Shown: positions 19,196 to 27,407 of the stretch, piece by piece | Numbering within the stretch: position 1 is the first letter of the stretch | Layout of the letters: every line of letters begins with the position of its first letter | Origin: an uncultured Pantoea sp. | GTDB lineage: Bacteria > Pseudomonadota > Gammaproteobacteria > Enterobacterales > Enterobacteriaceae | Assembly (NCBI GenBank): GCA_913778495.1 | Contig: CAJYVD010000002.1 | Span: 34,445-98,444, forward strand | DNA: 64,000 bases | Reading direction: 5' to 3' | Program-made: the position numbers and the translations under genes | Notes under the pieces: model-generated | Seen by the model: only the letters and a program-made list of their open reading frames with translations | The model's database searches: none | Told to the model about the DNA's origin: nothing

Positions 19196-19672
19196 CTAGG
19201 TTTCGCGCCAGGGATGCAATCCTTGATGATCTATCTCCCCGCTGGATTCGCTGGCCAGTAGCCACTCCTCCAGGCGCTCAATCAGCGCGCATTCTGACAG
19301 CTGCAGCTTACCGCGCAGCGCGCACTCCCAGACAATCAATACTTTCCAGCCGTTTTGCTGCAGTTGCTGCACATAGCGCCGGTCGCGCTCGACGTTGCTG
19401 TTGATTTTGCCGCGCCAGAATTCCGTGCGCGTGGCAGGCATCTTAAACAAATAGCAGTGATGACGATGCCAGAAGCAGCCGTGAACAAAAATAATGGCTT
19501 TTTCCTGCGGCAGCACGAAATCCGGGCGGCCCGGCAGGGCTTTATCCTGCACACGGTAGGTAAACCCGCGATCTTTGAGTATGGCGGCCACACGCAGCTC
19601 AATCGCCGTATCCTGCGTACGGATAGCGCGCATGTTTTTGCTACGCGTCTCTTGGGAATGGACGTCAGCCAT
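19196..19672 (-). CDS. vsr: Very-short-patch repair endonuclease Vsr, 158 aa
   Basis: Nicks 5' of T in T:G mismatches that arise by deamination of 5-methylcytosine. The family opening SKNMRAIRTQDTAIELRVAAIL, the metal/catalytic RPDFVLP with Asp near residue 51, and the zinc motif FVHGCFWHRHHC with Cys and His residues are all present. In E. coli vsr overlaps dcm; here no cytosine methylase lies upstream, only about 310 non-coding bases (19673-19983). Confidence 0.95.
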   Translation of the reverse strand: MADVHSQETRSKNMRAIRTQDTAIELRVAAILKDRGFTYRVQDKALPGRPDFVLPQEKAIIFVHGCFWHRHHCYLFKMPATRTEFWRGKINSNVERDRRYVQQLQQNGWKVLIVWECALRGKLQLSECALIERLEEWLLASESSGEIDHQGLHPWRET

Positions 19673-19953
19673 GGCGTCTCCTGTTAAACAAGGCTTCTAC
19701 AACTTTAGCGGTTAAAGGCAAAAGCGAAAGTTTCTGCGGCGAGGCTTACAGGCTTAACCCGCGGTGATGCGGCATGGCTTTTCCGCACACGACAGCGACA
19801 CAAGATGATAGAGACAATGAGGATAAGCCAGTGCGGCCATAACATAGCGCGGCGACGCTGCGTTACGTCGGGCGGTCATAGTGTAAAAGGAAGGAAAAGG
19901 GATCAACGCCGCATGTTCGGCCATGTTGCCGCCAAACACGGGGCGTCAGGCTA

Positions 19954-19981
19954 ACAAACCCATCGCAGAGGATGGGTTTGT
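19954..19981 (-). terminator. Terminator of the ribbon-helix-helix gene
   Basis: Arms acaaacccatc (19954-19964) and gatgggtttgt (19971-19981) pair perfectly around a six-base loop just after the stop of the minus-strand gene. The rest of 19673-19953 shows no supportable gene. Confidence 0.65.
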
Positions 19982-19983
19982 GG

Positions 19984-20235
19984 TTAGGACTTTTTCTTGC
20001 GGTTTTTCTTTAGCAGTAAGCGAATCTGCTTAAGTTCGGAGGCGGTAAGCTGATCCGTCACGCTCTCTTCGGTGTGCAGGCTATCAACGTCAGGCTGCTC
20101 AACCGTGTCCAGGCTGGCCTGTAAACGATTTACAATCTCCTGACTCATGGAAATTTGATGGTCGGCCGCCAGCTGTTTGATCTGTTCTTTCAGCGCCGGA
20201 TCGATCTTTATGGTTAAGTTAACGGTCTCGGTCAT
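19984..20235 (-). CDS. Arc/MetJ-type ribbon-helix-helix protein, 83 aa
   Basis: N-terminal MTETVNLTIKIDPALKEQIKQLA gives the beta-strand and first helix of an RHH fold, and ISMSQEIVNRLQASL the second helix, so it is a likely DNA-binding dimer. The C-terminus is basic (LLLKKNRKKKS). Start at 20235 has GGGAG upstream; a longer frame has none. No partner toxin gene is adjacent: the 71-base gap upstream leads to yedJ. Target unknown. Confidence 0.8.
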   Translation of the reverse strand: MTETVNLTIKIDPALKEQIKQLAADHQISMSQEIVNRLQASLDTVEQPDVDSLHTEESVTDQLTASELKQIRLLLKKNRKKKS

Positions 20236-20306
20236 TTTGATACTCCCTTTTTTATTTCCAACAACGTAACGGAAGCGGCAGAAAGTTAACAGACTGTCAT
20301 AAAAAT

Positions 20307-21011
20307 TTAATATTCTGGCTGTAGGCGACTGAAATCGCTTAACACAGAAGATTCCAGAGACGTGAGATCGCCCTGTAATTCTGCGCACAATTTTGCCATA
20401 TAGTGCACCAGGAAATCGGCGTTATGCTCGGCCAGCGCGCGCCCCTTATCGGTTTGCATGGTCTCCGGCAAGCGCAGGAGTTTGGTTTGAAAATGATCGA
20501 GCGTCCACTTAACTTCATCCAGCTCACGCGTCTTCCCAAGTGGATCCTCACTGTCGAACAGTGGTCGTCCCAGCGCGCCTGCCGTATAAAACACCCGCGC
20601 CAGGCCAATCGCGCCGAGTGATTCCAGCCGGTCGGCATCCTGCACAATTTTGGCTTCCAGCGTGCGCGGTGCTATGCGCGCGCTGAAGCTATGCGCTTGC
20701 ACGGCATGCGCAACGGCATCAACTGAGTCGGCGGGAAAGTCGGGGAAATCCTGCTGCAAGATACGACGCGTCTCTTCTGCTGCGTAAGTTGAAGCAAGAT
20801 GGCGCTCGGGATGATTTTTCGGCAGGTTAACAACATCGTGGAAATAACAGGCGGTGAGCACCACGTGTGGGTCTGCCTGGCTGCCTTGCATAATACGCTG
20901 CGCGGTGATCCAGACGCGGCGCAGATGCGCGATATCATGAGCTTTATCGTCGTGCTGCCAGTTCAGTTGCAGCCAGTTTTCATAACGTTGCTGCCAGCGG
21001 ATCAATGACAT
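20307..21011 (-). CDS. yedJ: HD-domain phosphohydrolase YedJ, 234 aa
   Basis: Metal-dependent phosphohydrolase of the HD superfamily; the natural substrate is not known. The HD signature is split as H...HD...D: HDIAHLRRV near residue 26, CYFHDVVN near 56 and QDADRLESLGA near 126. Start MSLIRWQQRYENW is preceded by AAGGAG. Syntenic with E. coli yedJ. Confidence 0.92.
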   Translation of the reverse strand: MSLIRWQQRYENWLQLNWQHDDKAHDIAHLRRVWITAQRIMQGSQADPHVVLTACYFHDVVNLPKNHPERHLASTYAAEETRRILQQDFPDFPADSVDAVAHAVQAHSFSARIAPRTLEAKIVQDADRLESLGAIGLARVFYTAGALGRPLFDSEDPLGKTRELDEVKWTLDHFQTKLLRLPETMQTDKGRALAEHNADFLVHYMAKLCAELQGDLTSLESSVLSDFSRLQPEY

Positions 21012-21593
21012 CGTGCTCTCCTTGTTGAGCCTTATAGTGCCGTGCCTCATGTGGGCCGTGCCAACGCATCATAACGGCGCGGCCATGACACTTTTTTGAC
21101 ATTTGCGCCTAAGGCACCGCCTTACCGCCAGTAATATAGACGCCAAAGCCGTGAGGATCTCAGCTAATCCATGATGTTTTAAAGGTTTTCGCTCCTCTTA
21201 CCAGACGTTTACTTTAGCGGTATCCCTTAAACATCAGTAATCAATTTAAACCCGAAACCACTCCGCTGCTGGCACAATTATTGTGCGAACTGGAAAGTCA
21301 CTCTACCGATGTTCGCGCCTAAAAACCTGGGGTAAAATCTGAAAAGATTCCCATTGCGTCCGTGATAACGTACTGTATAGGGAAAATTTCCGGCTTTGAT
21401 GCCCTGGCGCGGCAGTGAATTGCCCTGCTGCTCTCAAAGCCATTTTTATGTCCGGAATCCCCGAAAAGAGTCAGATACTGCAGCGAGAAATTATTAAGCA
21501 AATTGATTCAAACTCATTATGCTGATTTCTATATTTAAGAATGCGGATGTCTCGGTGAGGCCTCCGGGCCAGCGATAAAATATGAGGTACACA
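21012..21593. other. 582-base gap between yedJ and the ASCH-like gene
   Basis: No gene can be supported. The stretch is A+T-rich and contains two short open frames on the minus strand (21319-21501 and 21471-21755) without family features, the second antisense to the next gene. The downstream gene's promoter must lie here, but I cannot place it. Confidence 0.5.
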
Positions 21594-22274
21594 ATGAAAG
21601 AACGGCCCATTCTTTTTTCTGAACAGCGGGTACGCGCCCTGCTGATTGGTCAGCAGACCCAGACCCGACGCATTATGAAAACGCAAGCATTTGGTCCGGG
21701 ACAGGATCACCACGAGGGTGTGCACGCGTTTGACGTGACGGCTAACCACCAGCACGGTCGCCGATTGATGTCGATGGCAGACGTCAGCTCACACTGCCCA
21801 TTTGGGCAGCCAGGCGACCGCTTGTGGGTGCGCGAAACCTGGCGCGGTCCACTGGTGCCAGAGGCACAGCTCGCGGACTACGAACGCGATCCGCTGCCGT
21901 TCCGCAATCCCAGCTTCTGCCAGTATCGTGCCGACAGTAATGAACTGGGCCAGCTCGAAGAGAACGTTCAGGATGCCGACCAATTTGGCTGGCAAACCGC
22001 GATTCACATGCCGCGCTGGGCGAGTCGCATCGATCTGGAGATTACCGCGGTGCGGGCGGAAAAGATTCAGGACATCAGCGAAGAAGATATCATTGCCGAA
22101 GGCGTGCAGACCGACTCGCATTTTCTGAATAATTTTTTCACCATGAACATGAATGCGGAATCGCCCAAAGAGGCCTACCGCAAAGCGTGGCAGAAACAGT
22201 ACGGTGCCACCAGCTGGGAGGTTAACCCGTGGGTATGGGTCATCGCGTTTAAACAAGTTGAACGTCTCAGTTAA
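21594..22274 (+). CDS. ASCH-like protein of phage/accessory type, 226 aa
   Basis: The opening KERPILFSEQRVRALLIGQQTQTRRIMK has the xxTQTRR motif that begins ASCH-type RNA-binding-like domains common in phage genomes. Later conserved blocks are PGDRLWVRETW (residues 76-86) and MPRWASRIDLEITAVRAEKIQDISEEDIIAEG. GAGG precedes ATG. Function not established. Phage-like gene between backbone genes suggests a small insertion between yedJ and mtfA. Ends at a clear terminator. Confidence 0.75.
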   Translation: MKERPILFSEQRVRALLIGQQTQTRRIMKTQAFGPGQDHHEGVHAFDVTANHQHGRRLMSMADVSSHCPFGQPGDRLWVRETWRGPLVPEAQLADYERDPLPFRNPSFCQYRADSNELGQLEENVQDADQFGWQTAIHMPRWASRIDLEITAVRAEKIQDISEEDIIAEGVQTDSHFLNNFFTMNMNAESPKEAYRKAWQKQYGATSWEVNPWVWVIAFKQVERLS

Positions 22275-22284
22275 CGCCCGTTTT

Positions 22285-22309
22285 GGCGGTCACGTTGACC
22301 GCCTTTTTT
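22285..22309 (+). terminator. Intrinsic terminator after the ASCH-like gene
   Basis: Arms ggcggtca (22285-22292) and tgaccgcc (22296-22303), three-base loop, then T-run 22304-22309. Confidence 0.9.
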
Positions 22310-22446
22310 ACCTGTCGCGTTCACCACTTTGCTAGAACTATCACAGACAAGGCTGCAGGCAACTGTTTGAATATGTGGCCTTGATGCGCAGTGCCGCCTG
22401 GCCGTGCCGCATCACGCCTCCTCTCTCTTCGCAAAGTGAGTCATGC

Positions 22447-23223
22447 ATGTTCAAATGGCCGTGGAACGGGCAGAACGATGCCGCTGTGACTGCGCTGCCC
22501 TGGCAACAGGCGCTGGCGCAGCCGATATTTTCTCTGCTCACCCGCGACGAACAGCACGCGCTTATCCTGCTGGCGCAGCGCTTTCTACGGCTTAAAAAAA
22601 TCACCCCGCTGGCAGACCTGCGGCTGAGCGAATTACAGACCGCACGCCTTGCCCTGCTGTTCTGCCTGCCAATACGCGAACTGGGGCTGGAGTGGCTGGA
22701 CGGCTTTCATGAAGTGTTAATTTATCCTGAACCTTTTCACGTTGAAGACAGCTGGCAAGACGACAGCGGGCTGGTGCACCACGCCGCGACGCTGCACGCC
22801 GGTCAAAGCTGGACGCAAGGGCCGGTGGTATTGAATGCCGTGGATATAGAGGATTCGTTTGACCTCTCAGGATTCAACCTGGTAATCCATGAAGTGGCGC
22901 ACAAGCTGGATGCGCGCGGCAGCGGTTACACCAGCGGCATTCCAGCCCTTGCCCTGCGCGACGTGGCGCGGTGGGAAAAGGATCTGCTGCAAGCCATGGA
23001 AGATATTGAAGCCGAGGTGGCGCTGGTGGGTGAGCAAGCGGCCACTCTCGATCCCTATGCCGCCAGCGATCCCGCAGAGTGCTTTGCCGTGCTGTCGGAA
23101 TATTTCTTTAGCGCGCCCGACCTCATTGCCGATCGCTTTCCGGCGATGTATCAGCACCTGCAGCGTTTTTACCGCCAGCATCCGCTGGCGCGGTTGGCGG
23201 CGTTATCGCCGGAATCCGCTTAA
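22447..23223 (+). CDS. mtfA: DgsA (Mlc) anti-repressor MtfA, zinc peptidase family, 258 aa
   Basis: Cytosolic zinc metallopeptidase that binds and inactivates the glucose repressor Mlc, so raising ptsG expression. The zincin motif HEVAHK starts at residue 148 (His148, Glu149, His152), and the third-ligand region near [14 protein letters not shown] follows. The start MFKWPWNG matches the E. coli protein; an upstream in-frame ATG lacks a ribosome site. Adjacent to tRNA-Asn as in E. coli (yeeI-asnT). Confidence 0.94.
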   Translation: MFKWPWNGQNDAAVTALPWQQALAQPIFSLLTRDEQHALILLAQRFLRLKKITPLADLRLSELQTARLALLFCLPIRELGLEWLDGFHEVLIYPEPFHVEDSWQDDSGLVHHAATLHAGQSWTQGPVVLNAVDIEDSFDLSGFNLVIHEVAHKLDARGSGYTSGIPALALRDVARWEKDLLQAMEDIEAEVALVGEQAATLDPYAASDPAECFAVLSEYFFSAPDLIADRFPAMYQHLQRFYRQHPLARLAALSPESA

Positions 23224-23326
23224 TTCGCTAGCGCATTGACGAATTGGTAGCCAATTGAATAAATACGTGTTTTTTACCGTTGACAGCACAATAGGCTGCC
23301 CTTAATATGCGCCTCGTTCACACGAT

Positions 23327-23402
23327 TCCTCTGTAGTTCAGTCGGTAGAACGGCGGACTGTTAATCCGTATGTCACTGGTTCGAGTCCAGTCAGAGGAGC
23401 CA
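23327..23402 (+). tRNA. tRNA-Asn (anticodon GTT)
   Basis: A 76-base cloverleaf: acceptor TCCTCTG pairs with CAGAGGA, the D arm is TAGTTCAGTCGGTAGAAC, the anticodon GTT is at 23360-23362, the T arm contains GGTTCGAGTCC, and an encoded CCA is at 23400-23402. Equivalent to asnT, the integration site of islands such as the Yersinia high-pathogenicity island. Confidence 0.97.
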
Positions 23403-23562
23403 CTTTTCTTCTTTCATGCATCCTTGCGAATCCTTATATTATTTTGATTCAACAGGTTAGCGTGGAAACGCCTTCCGATGTATTTTGATGTCACCCTCCG
23501 CATCGGGGAAAGTTGGTGGTCAAATCTCGGGCCAGGTGAGTTCGATAATCGCGTGTCCCCAT

Positions 23563-23770
23563 ATGTCCCTTACCGACGCGAAAATCCATAGTCTCAATCC
23601 GTCTGATAAACCCTTTTAACGTCTCCGATTACCACGGTCTGTATCTGCTGGTCTGTGTGGCAGGCGGATCACGTCATAAGTCTCTTCAGTACCGTATTAA
23701 CGGTAAGGGATACCGTATTGCACTGGGTGCCTGTTGCGCCGTCTCCCTGTCTTATGCTTGGCAATATTGA
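23563..23770 (+). pseudogene. Remnant of a P4-type integrase
   Basis: ATG at 23563 begins MSLTDAKIHSLNPSDKPF, the standard N-terminus of tRNA-targeting P4-family integrases. A frameshift and stop follow; the next frame then continues as VSDYHGLYLLV ... GGS ... YRINGKGYRIALGA, again typical, and ends after ALSLSYAWQY-like residues at the TGA at 23768-23770. Only about 70 of 400 codons remain. It lies 160 bases from the tRNA-Asn 3' end, marking the left edge of an island whose integrase has decayed. Confidence 0.8.
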
Positions 23771-23772
23771 GA

Positions 23773-23803
23773 AAAGCCCGCCAAGTGAATTTTCGCGGGC
23801 TTT
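23773..23803 (+). terminator. Hairpin after the integrase remnant
   Basis: Arms aaagcccgc (23773-23781) and gcgggcttt (23795-23803); short T-runs on both strands make it a plausible bidirectional terminator, useful also for the leftward cluster. Nothing else is seen in 23804-23931. Confidence 0.6.
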
Positions 23804-23931
23804 GTGATGTTATCTCCCTCCTTCACAGCAATGACGCGTACCTGCAAAGCAAAAAGAGTGGCTGAAAAAGTCAGTCAGGCGTAACTGGCCGGCAGTGCGT
23901 CCAGACATATTTATTTAGCATGACTTCTGTA

Positions 23932-24189
23932 TCAGGAAACAGCCGCCCCGGTGATCAGCGTATATTTCTCCCAAAGTTTTTCTTTGCTTTCGGCAAGTTC
24001 GGGTAACAGCGGAATACATTCCACCGGACACACTTGCTGACATTGTGGCTCATCATAGTGACCCACACATTCCGTGCACAGGTTTGGGTTAATCACATAA
24101 AATTCATCACCTGCGGAAATCGCGCTGTTAGGGCACGCCGGGCGGCAAATATCACAATAGATACACTCTTCAGTAATAGTCAGTGACAT
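23932..24189 (-). CDS. 2[4Fe-4S] ferredoxin, YfhL/Alvin type, 85 aa
   Basis: Low-potential electron carrier. First cluster motif CxxCxxCxxxCP starts at Cys9 (Cys9, 12, 15, 19); the second is CxxCx8CxxxCP with the insertion typical of YfhL-type ferredoxins. Last gene of the leftward cluster, 9 bases after the upstream gene. Housekeeping YfhL is normally encoded elsewhere, so this copy probably supplies electrons to the cluster, for example to its two radical-SAM enzymes; that is inference. Confidence 0.9.
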   Translation of the reverse strand: MSLTITEECIYCDICRPACPNSAISAGDEFYVINPNLCTECVGHYDEPQCQQVCPVECIPLLPELAESKEKLWEKYTLITGAAVS

Positions 24190-24198
24190 CGTGCAGCC

Positions 24199-24909
24199 TT
24201 AGGATTTCCAGGGTGGATTGAAAGGCAGCTGTACATTTTCAGGTGCTGCCGTACGCGCGACGTTAAGCTCCTGGCCAAGCAATCCGAAATAACTGTCCAG
24301 CGCAGTTATTTCAACGACACCCGACTCGCCAAAACGCGCTTTGAAGGCGTTATAGGTTGCATCCTGCACCATGTGCGTTTTATGGAGTTCGATGATGAAT
24401 TGATAGGTAATCGCTTCATCGTAGGTCATATGCGGAGGTCTGCGCTGTGCCGCCAAGGCATCGGCGGTTTCACGGGTTACACCCGAGCGTAAGGCAATCG
24501 GCTCATGAATGTACCACTCGTAGGGCGATTGCATCTCGCGCCCGGCAATCAGAATAGCGAATTCACGGATACGTTTAGGCAATTCCGACGTGAAGCGCAC
24601 GTGCTCACCCAGCATCTGAACACGCGTCAGTAATTCCGGACTTCTGAGCAACACCGAAAACGGCCCGAAAATACACCCGCGCGGCCCGTTGCTGATTTTT
24701 TTAATCGCGGCAAGCTGCTCCGGGGTGGCCTTTTGCGGGTCCATATCTGGCAATCTGTCCAGGCTAAGGTCGCTGTCAGAAAACGTGACTGCATCACATT
24801 GCGCGGGCCACTTCAGCGGGTCGCTGATTTTCTCCGTCTGTGCAGCCTGCGCCGCCCCGTTTGCCAACAAGAATGCCACCGCCACTGCTGTTTTTTTAAA
24901 CATATTCAT
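24199..24909 (-). CDS. Exported carboxymuconolactone decarboxylase-like protein, 236 aa
   Basis: A signal peptide (MNMFKKTAVAVAFLLANGAAQA, about residues 1-22) precedes an AhpD/CMD-type helical domain. The core is REFAILIAGREMQSPYEWYIHEPIALRSGV, with the Tyr-Glu-Trp...His arrangement of CMD proteins and no CxxC, so it is not a peroxidase of the AhpD redox type. Substrate unknown. Periplasmic location implies action on an exported or imported small molecule. Gap of 88 bases to the GST gene upstream. Confidence 0.78.
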   Translation of the reverse strand: MNMFKKTAVAVAFLLANGAAQAAQTEKISDPLKWPAQCDAVTFSDSDLSLDRLPDMDPQKATPEQLAAIKKISNGPRGCIFGPFSVLLRSPELLTRVQMLGEHVRFTSELPKRIREFAILIAGREMQSPYEWYIHEPIALRSGVTRETADALAAQRRPPHMTYDEAITYQFIIELHKTHMVQDATYNAFKARFGESGVVEITALDSYFGLLGQELNVARTAAPENVQLPFNPPWKS

Positions 24910-24997
24910 TTCTGTTTTCTCTGCTTATTGTCGATACTGGCTTCTACTCGGAAGCCCATTTTTTCTGAACCTGCCACCTGGCCGCGTCCAATGCCCT

Positions 24998-25612
24998 TTA
25001 TGCATCCCCGCTGAAAGCATCAAGCGCATAACACAACGTATAAATGCCGAAGAGCAATGTATGGTGGCTCAGAGCTATCCCCTGTTTTCGCGCCGACTCA
25101 CACTGAGCAAAAAGACAGATATCCGCCATCGTAGGAGCATCACCACAGCAAAACGGGTGTTGAATGGCTCTCTGAGACAAGGTTTCTTCTGCCACTTGCA
25201 GGGATTCGTTTAGCCAATGCAGCTTCCATTGACTGATACCGGTTTCGGTCACGCCAGACGCACGCAGTTGGTCTGCCACACGACGGGTGATCAGCGGGTG
25301 ATAATCGGCCGCGAACAACGAGGCAAAACTCCTGCAGGCGGCCCGCTGCAGCGGATCGCGAGGCAGGATGTCGTGCCCAGCATGGGTATCGTTCAGGTAT
25401 TCGATAATCGCCAGTGACTGCGTCACTCTCTGATCGTTATGGCTCAACAACGGCAGCTTTTTTTGCGCATTGAGTTCGCGGTAAGAGGAAGTAAGATGCT
25501 CACCCTGTTGCAAATCAACTTCAACGTATTGATAGGTTGCATTTTTTAAACGCAATGCAATGCGCACTCTGTTCGTCGCAGACGATGTGCGGCAACCATA
25601 GAGCGTGATCAT
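24998..25612 (-). CDS. Zeta-class glutathione S-transferase (maleylacetoacetate isomerase-like), 204 aa
   Basis: The N-terminal thioredoxin-fold domain has the zeta-class motif SSATNRVRIAL (residues 10-20, catalytic Ser) and glutathione-binding VTQSLAIIEYL; the C-terminal domain is all-helical. Relatives isomerise maleyl to fumaryl derivatives with glutathione. No homogentisate pathway genes are present, so a cis-trans isomerisation or conjugation step in the cluster's own pathway is more likely. Overlaps the MFS gene by ATGA. Confidence 0.82.
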   Translation of the reverse strand: MITLYGCRTSSATNRVRIALRLKNATYQYVEVDLQQGEHLTSSYRELNAQKKLPLLSHNDQRVTQSLAIIEYLNDTHAGHDILPRDPLQRAACRSFASLFAADYHPLITRRVADQLRASGVTETGISQWKLHWLNESLQVAEETLSQRAIQHPFCCGDAPTMADICLFAQCESARKQGIALSHHTLLFGIYTLCYALDAFSGDA

Positions 25613-26877
25613 AAGCTGTCATCCGCCGTCTTTAATGAGCCACGCTTCATCACTCCAACGAGCCATTTGAAGAAACCAGGGGCCTGCAGGAGGATCATAA
25701 AACCAAACGCGGCCTGATAGGCTATGTGCGGATAATGACCTGCGGCATCCATTGGCCAGAATCCGATGATCACCCCGAATACCGTTTGCGTGAGGAAGGC
25801 ACCGAACAAAATAAGCAGGTTGAGACAGGTTGCCGCGCGGCCGGTCATCGCCGGTGACACATTCTGCGCGACAATGGTGTATTCAAGGCCAGCGATGGTG
25901 CCGATAAGTGTAAAACCTATCGACAAGGCGGGAAGCAATGGCACGATATTTAATGCACAAAGCACCTGCACGGCCAAAAACAGCGCAATACCGATACCGC
26001 CTACGTCGAGCGGTTTAATGTTAAATTTTCCGGCCCATTGCGTTACCGCCCCCACGGACAACGATCCCACCACTACCGCGCCCATACCGATGAAAAGATA
26101 CACGGAGGTTTGCGCGAGGCTGTACTGCCCGACATCCTGCAACCATTTCCCCATCCACAACCCCTGTAAACCAAACGCGACGGTGTGCGGAAGCAGCAAC
26201 AGGCTGATTACTTTGCGAAACGCGCGGTCCTTATATACCTCAATCAAGGAGGCGAGGCTCGGCCACTTCACCATTTTGTGTTCAACCGGATCTTTCGGTA
26301 CCCACAAAGCGATGGCCAACATCACCATCAGCGTGATGCCTGCCATGACGAAAAACAGCGTACGCCAGGAGATAAATCCTACCAGCCAGGCAACCGGCAA
26401 GGTTGACAACATCGCGCCCAGTCCGCCTGCCGCCAGGAGATATCCATGAATCGACGGTAATTTTCCTACCGGCACCCAAAATGAGAGCACTTTAATTGAG
26501 CCCATAAAACAGGCCGCCAACCCCAGCCCGATGAGTATTCTCGCCAGCAATAAGGTGGTAAAACTGTGCCCGATACCAAACAGCACCGCCCCTGCCACCG
26601 CCACGCCAAGCAGGGTAAGCTGCACACGTTTCGGACCATAGCGATCAAGCGCCAGCCCGACCGGCAGCTGCGCCAGAGAAAATGAGAAGAAATACGCACT
26701 GGATAAAATGCCGAGCTGCCCCGCTGACAGCGACATTGCCGAAATCAAAAAGGGCGCTAATACCGCATTAATATTCCTGAAAAGAAATGACGCGCAATGC
26801 CCGAAAGCAAACGGCAAGAAGACGTGCGTCATTACTTTTGATGCGCTAAGCGATGGAGACGAAGATATTTCAGCCAT
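25609..26877 (-). CDS. MFS transporter, 422 aa, 12 membrane segments
   Basis: Major facilitator with the loop 2-3 motif GLALDRYGPKRV near residues 77-88. It resembles organic-anion and sugar-acid carriers in overall form, but the substrate is not evident. It lies between the cupin and GST genes, coupled to the latter, so uptake of a precursor or export of the cluster product are both possible. About 26 bases separate it from the cupin gene. Confidence 0.85.
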   Translation of the reverse strand: MAEISSSPSLSASKVMTHVFLPFAFGHCASFLFRNINAVLAPFLISAMSLSAGQLGILSSAYFFSFSLAQLPVGLALDRYGPKRVQLTLLGVAVAGAVLFGIGHSFTTLLLARILIGLGLAACFMGSIKVLSFWVPVGKLPSIHGYLLAAGGLGAMLSTLPVAWLVGFISWRTLFFVMAGITLMVMLAIALWVPKDPVEHKMVKWPSLASLIEVYKDRAFRKVISLLLLPHTVAFGLQGLWMGKWLQDVGQYSLAQTSVYLFIGMGAVVVGSLSVGAVTQWAGKFNIKPLDVGGIGIALFLAVQVLCALNIVPLLPALSIGFTLIGTIAGLEYTIVAQNVSPAMTGRAATCLNLLILFGAFLTQTVFGVIIGFWPMDAAGHYPHIAYQAAFGFMILLQAPGFFKWLVGVMKRGSLKTADDSL

Positions 26878-26903
26878 GATGATACCTTTAATAATTAAGT
26901 AAT

Positions 26904-27407
26904 TTATTTCGAATGAGGCGAGTAAGTTTTATCTCCATCGTTTCGCAATAATGTTCCCTGCTTTGCCATACCCGGCAAATTCTGGATCACATACAAAAGC
27001 AGGTTTTCATTCTCCGGATTAATAAACTGATGCTCACTCCATGCCGGTAAATAAATAACGTCACCGCTGGCTAACGGCGTCGGAGATTGATTATCCAGCA
27101 CCAGTTCCCCCTTTCCGGATATCACCACGTACAGATGCCAGAACGAGTGAGAATGTGGCGTGGTGAGGTCGCCGGCTGGAATAACCTGAACGGTGACCGA
27201 GAGATCATGCAACGTTTCGCCCTGCTTCTCGCGATGGGGATTTTCAAGAAACAGTGCCCCGCGCGCGGTGAATTCTTCGGTTTGCAGGGCCTGCAAAATG
27301 GACGACCGTTTCCAGATAACGCTCTCTTCGCGAGGGCGCTTGTTATCCACTAAATAGCGACTGAATGACCGCACGTTTCCCGGCTGTAAACTGTTCTGCT
27401 CGGTCAT
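26904..27407 (-). CDS. Cupin-domain protein, 167 aa
   Basis: Single cupin barrel; motif 1 is TTPHSHSFWHLYVVISGKGEL (about residues 81-101, two His ligands and Glu/His positions) and motif 2 is PAWSEHQFINP. The N-terminal 50 residues are polar. The metal ligands look present, so it could be a small-molecule dioxygenase, isomerase or binding protein. Overlaps the end of the FAD-protein gene by ATGA, hence translationally coupled. Confidence 0.82.
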   Translation of the reverse strand: MTEQNSLQPGNVRSFSRYLVDNKRPREESVIWKRSSILQALQTEEFTARGALFLENPHREKQGETLHDLSVTVQVIPAGDLTTPHSHSFWHLYVVISGKGELVLDNQSPTPLASGDVIYLPAWSEHQFINPENENLLLYVIQNLPGMAKQGTLLRNDGDKTYSPHSK

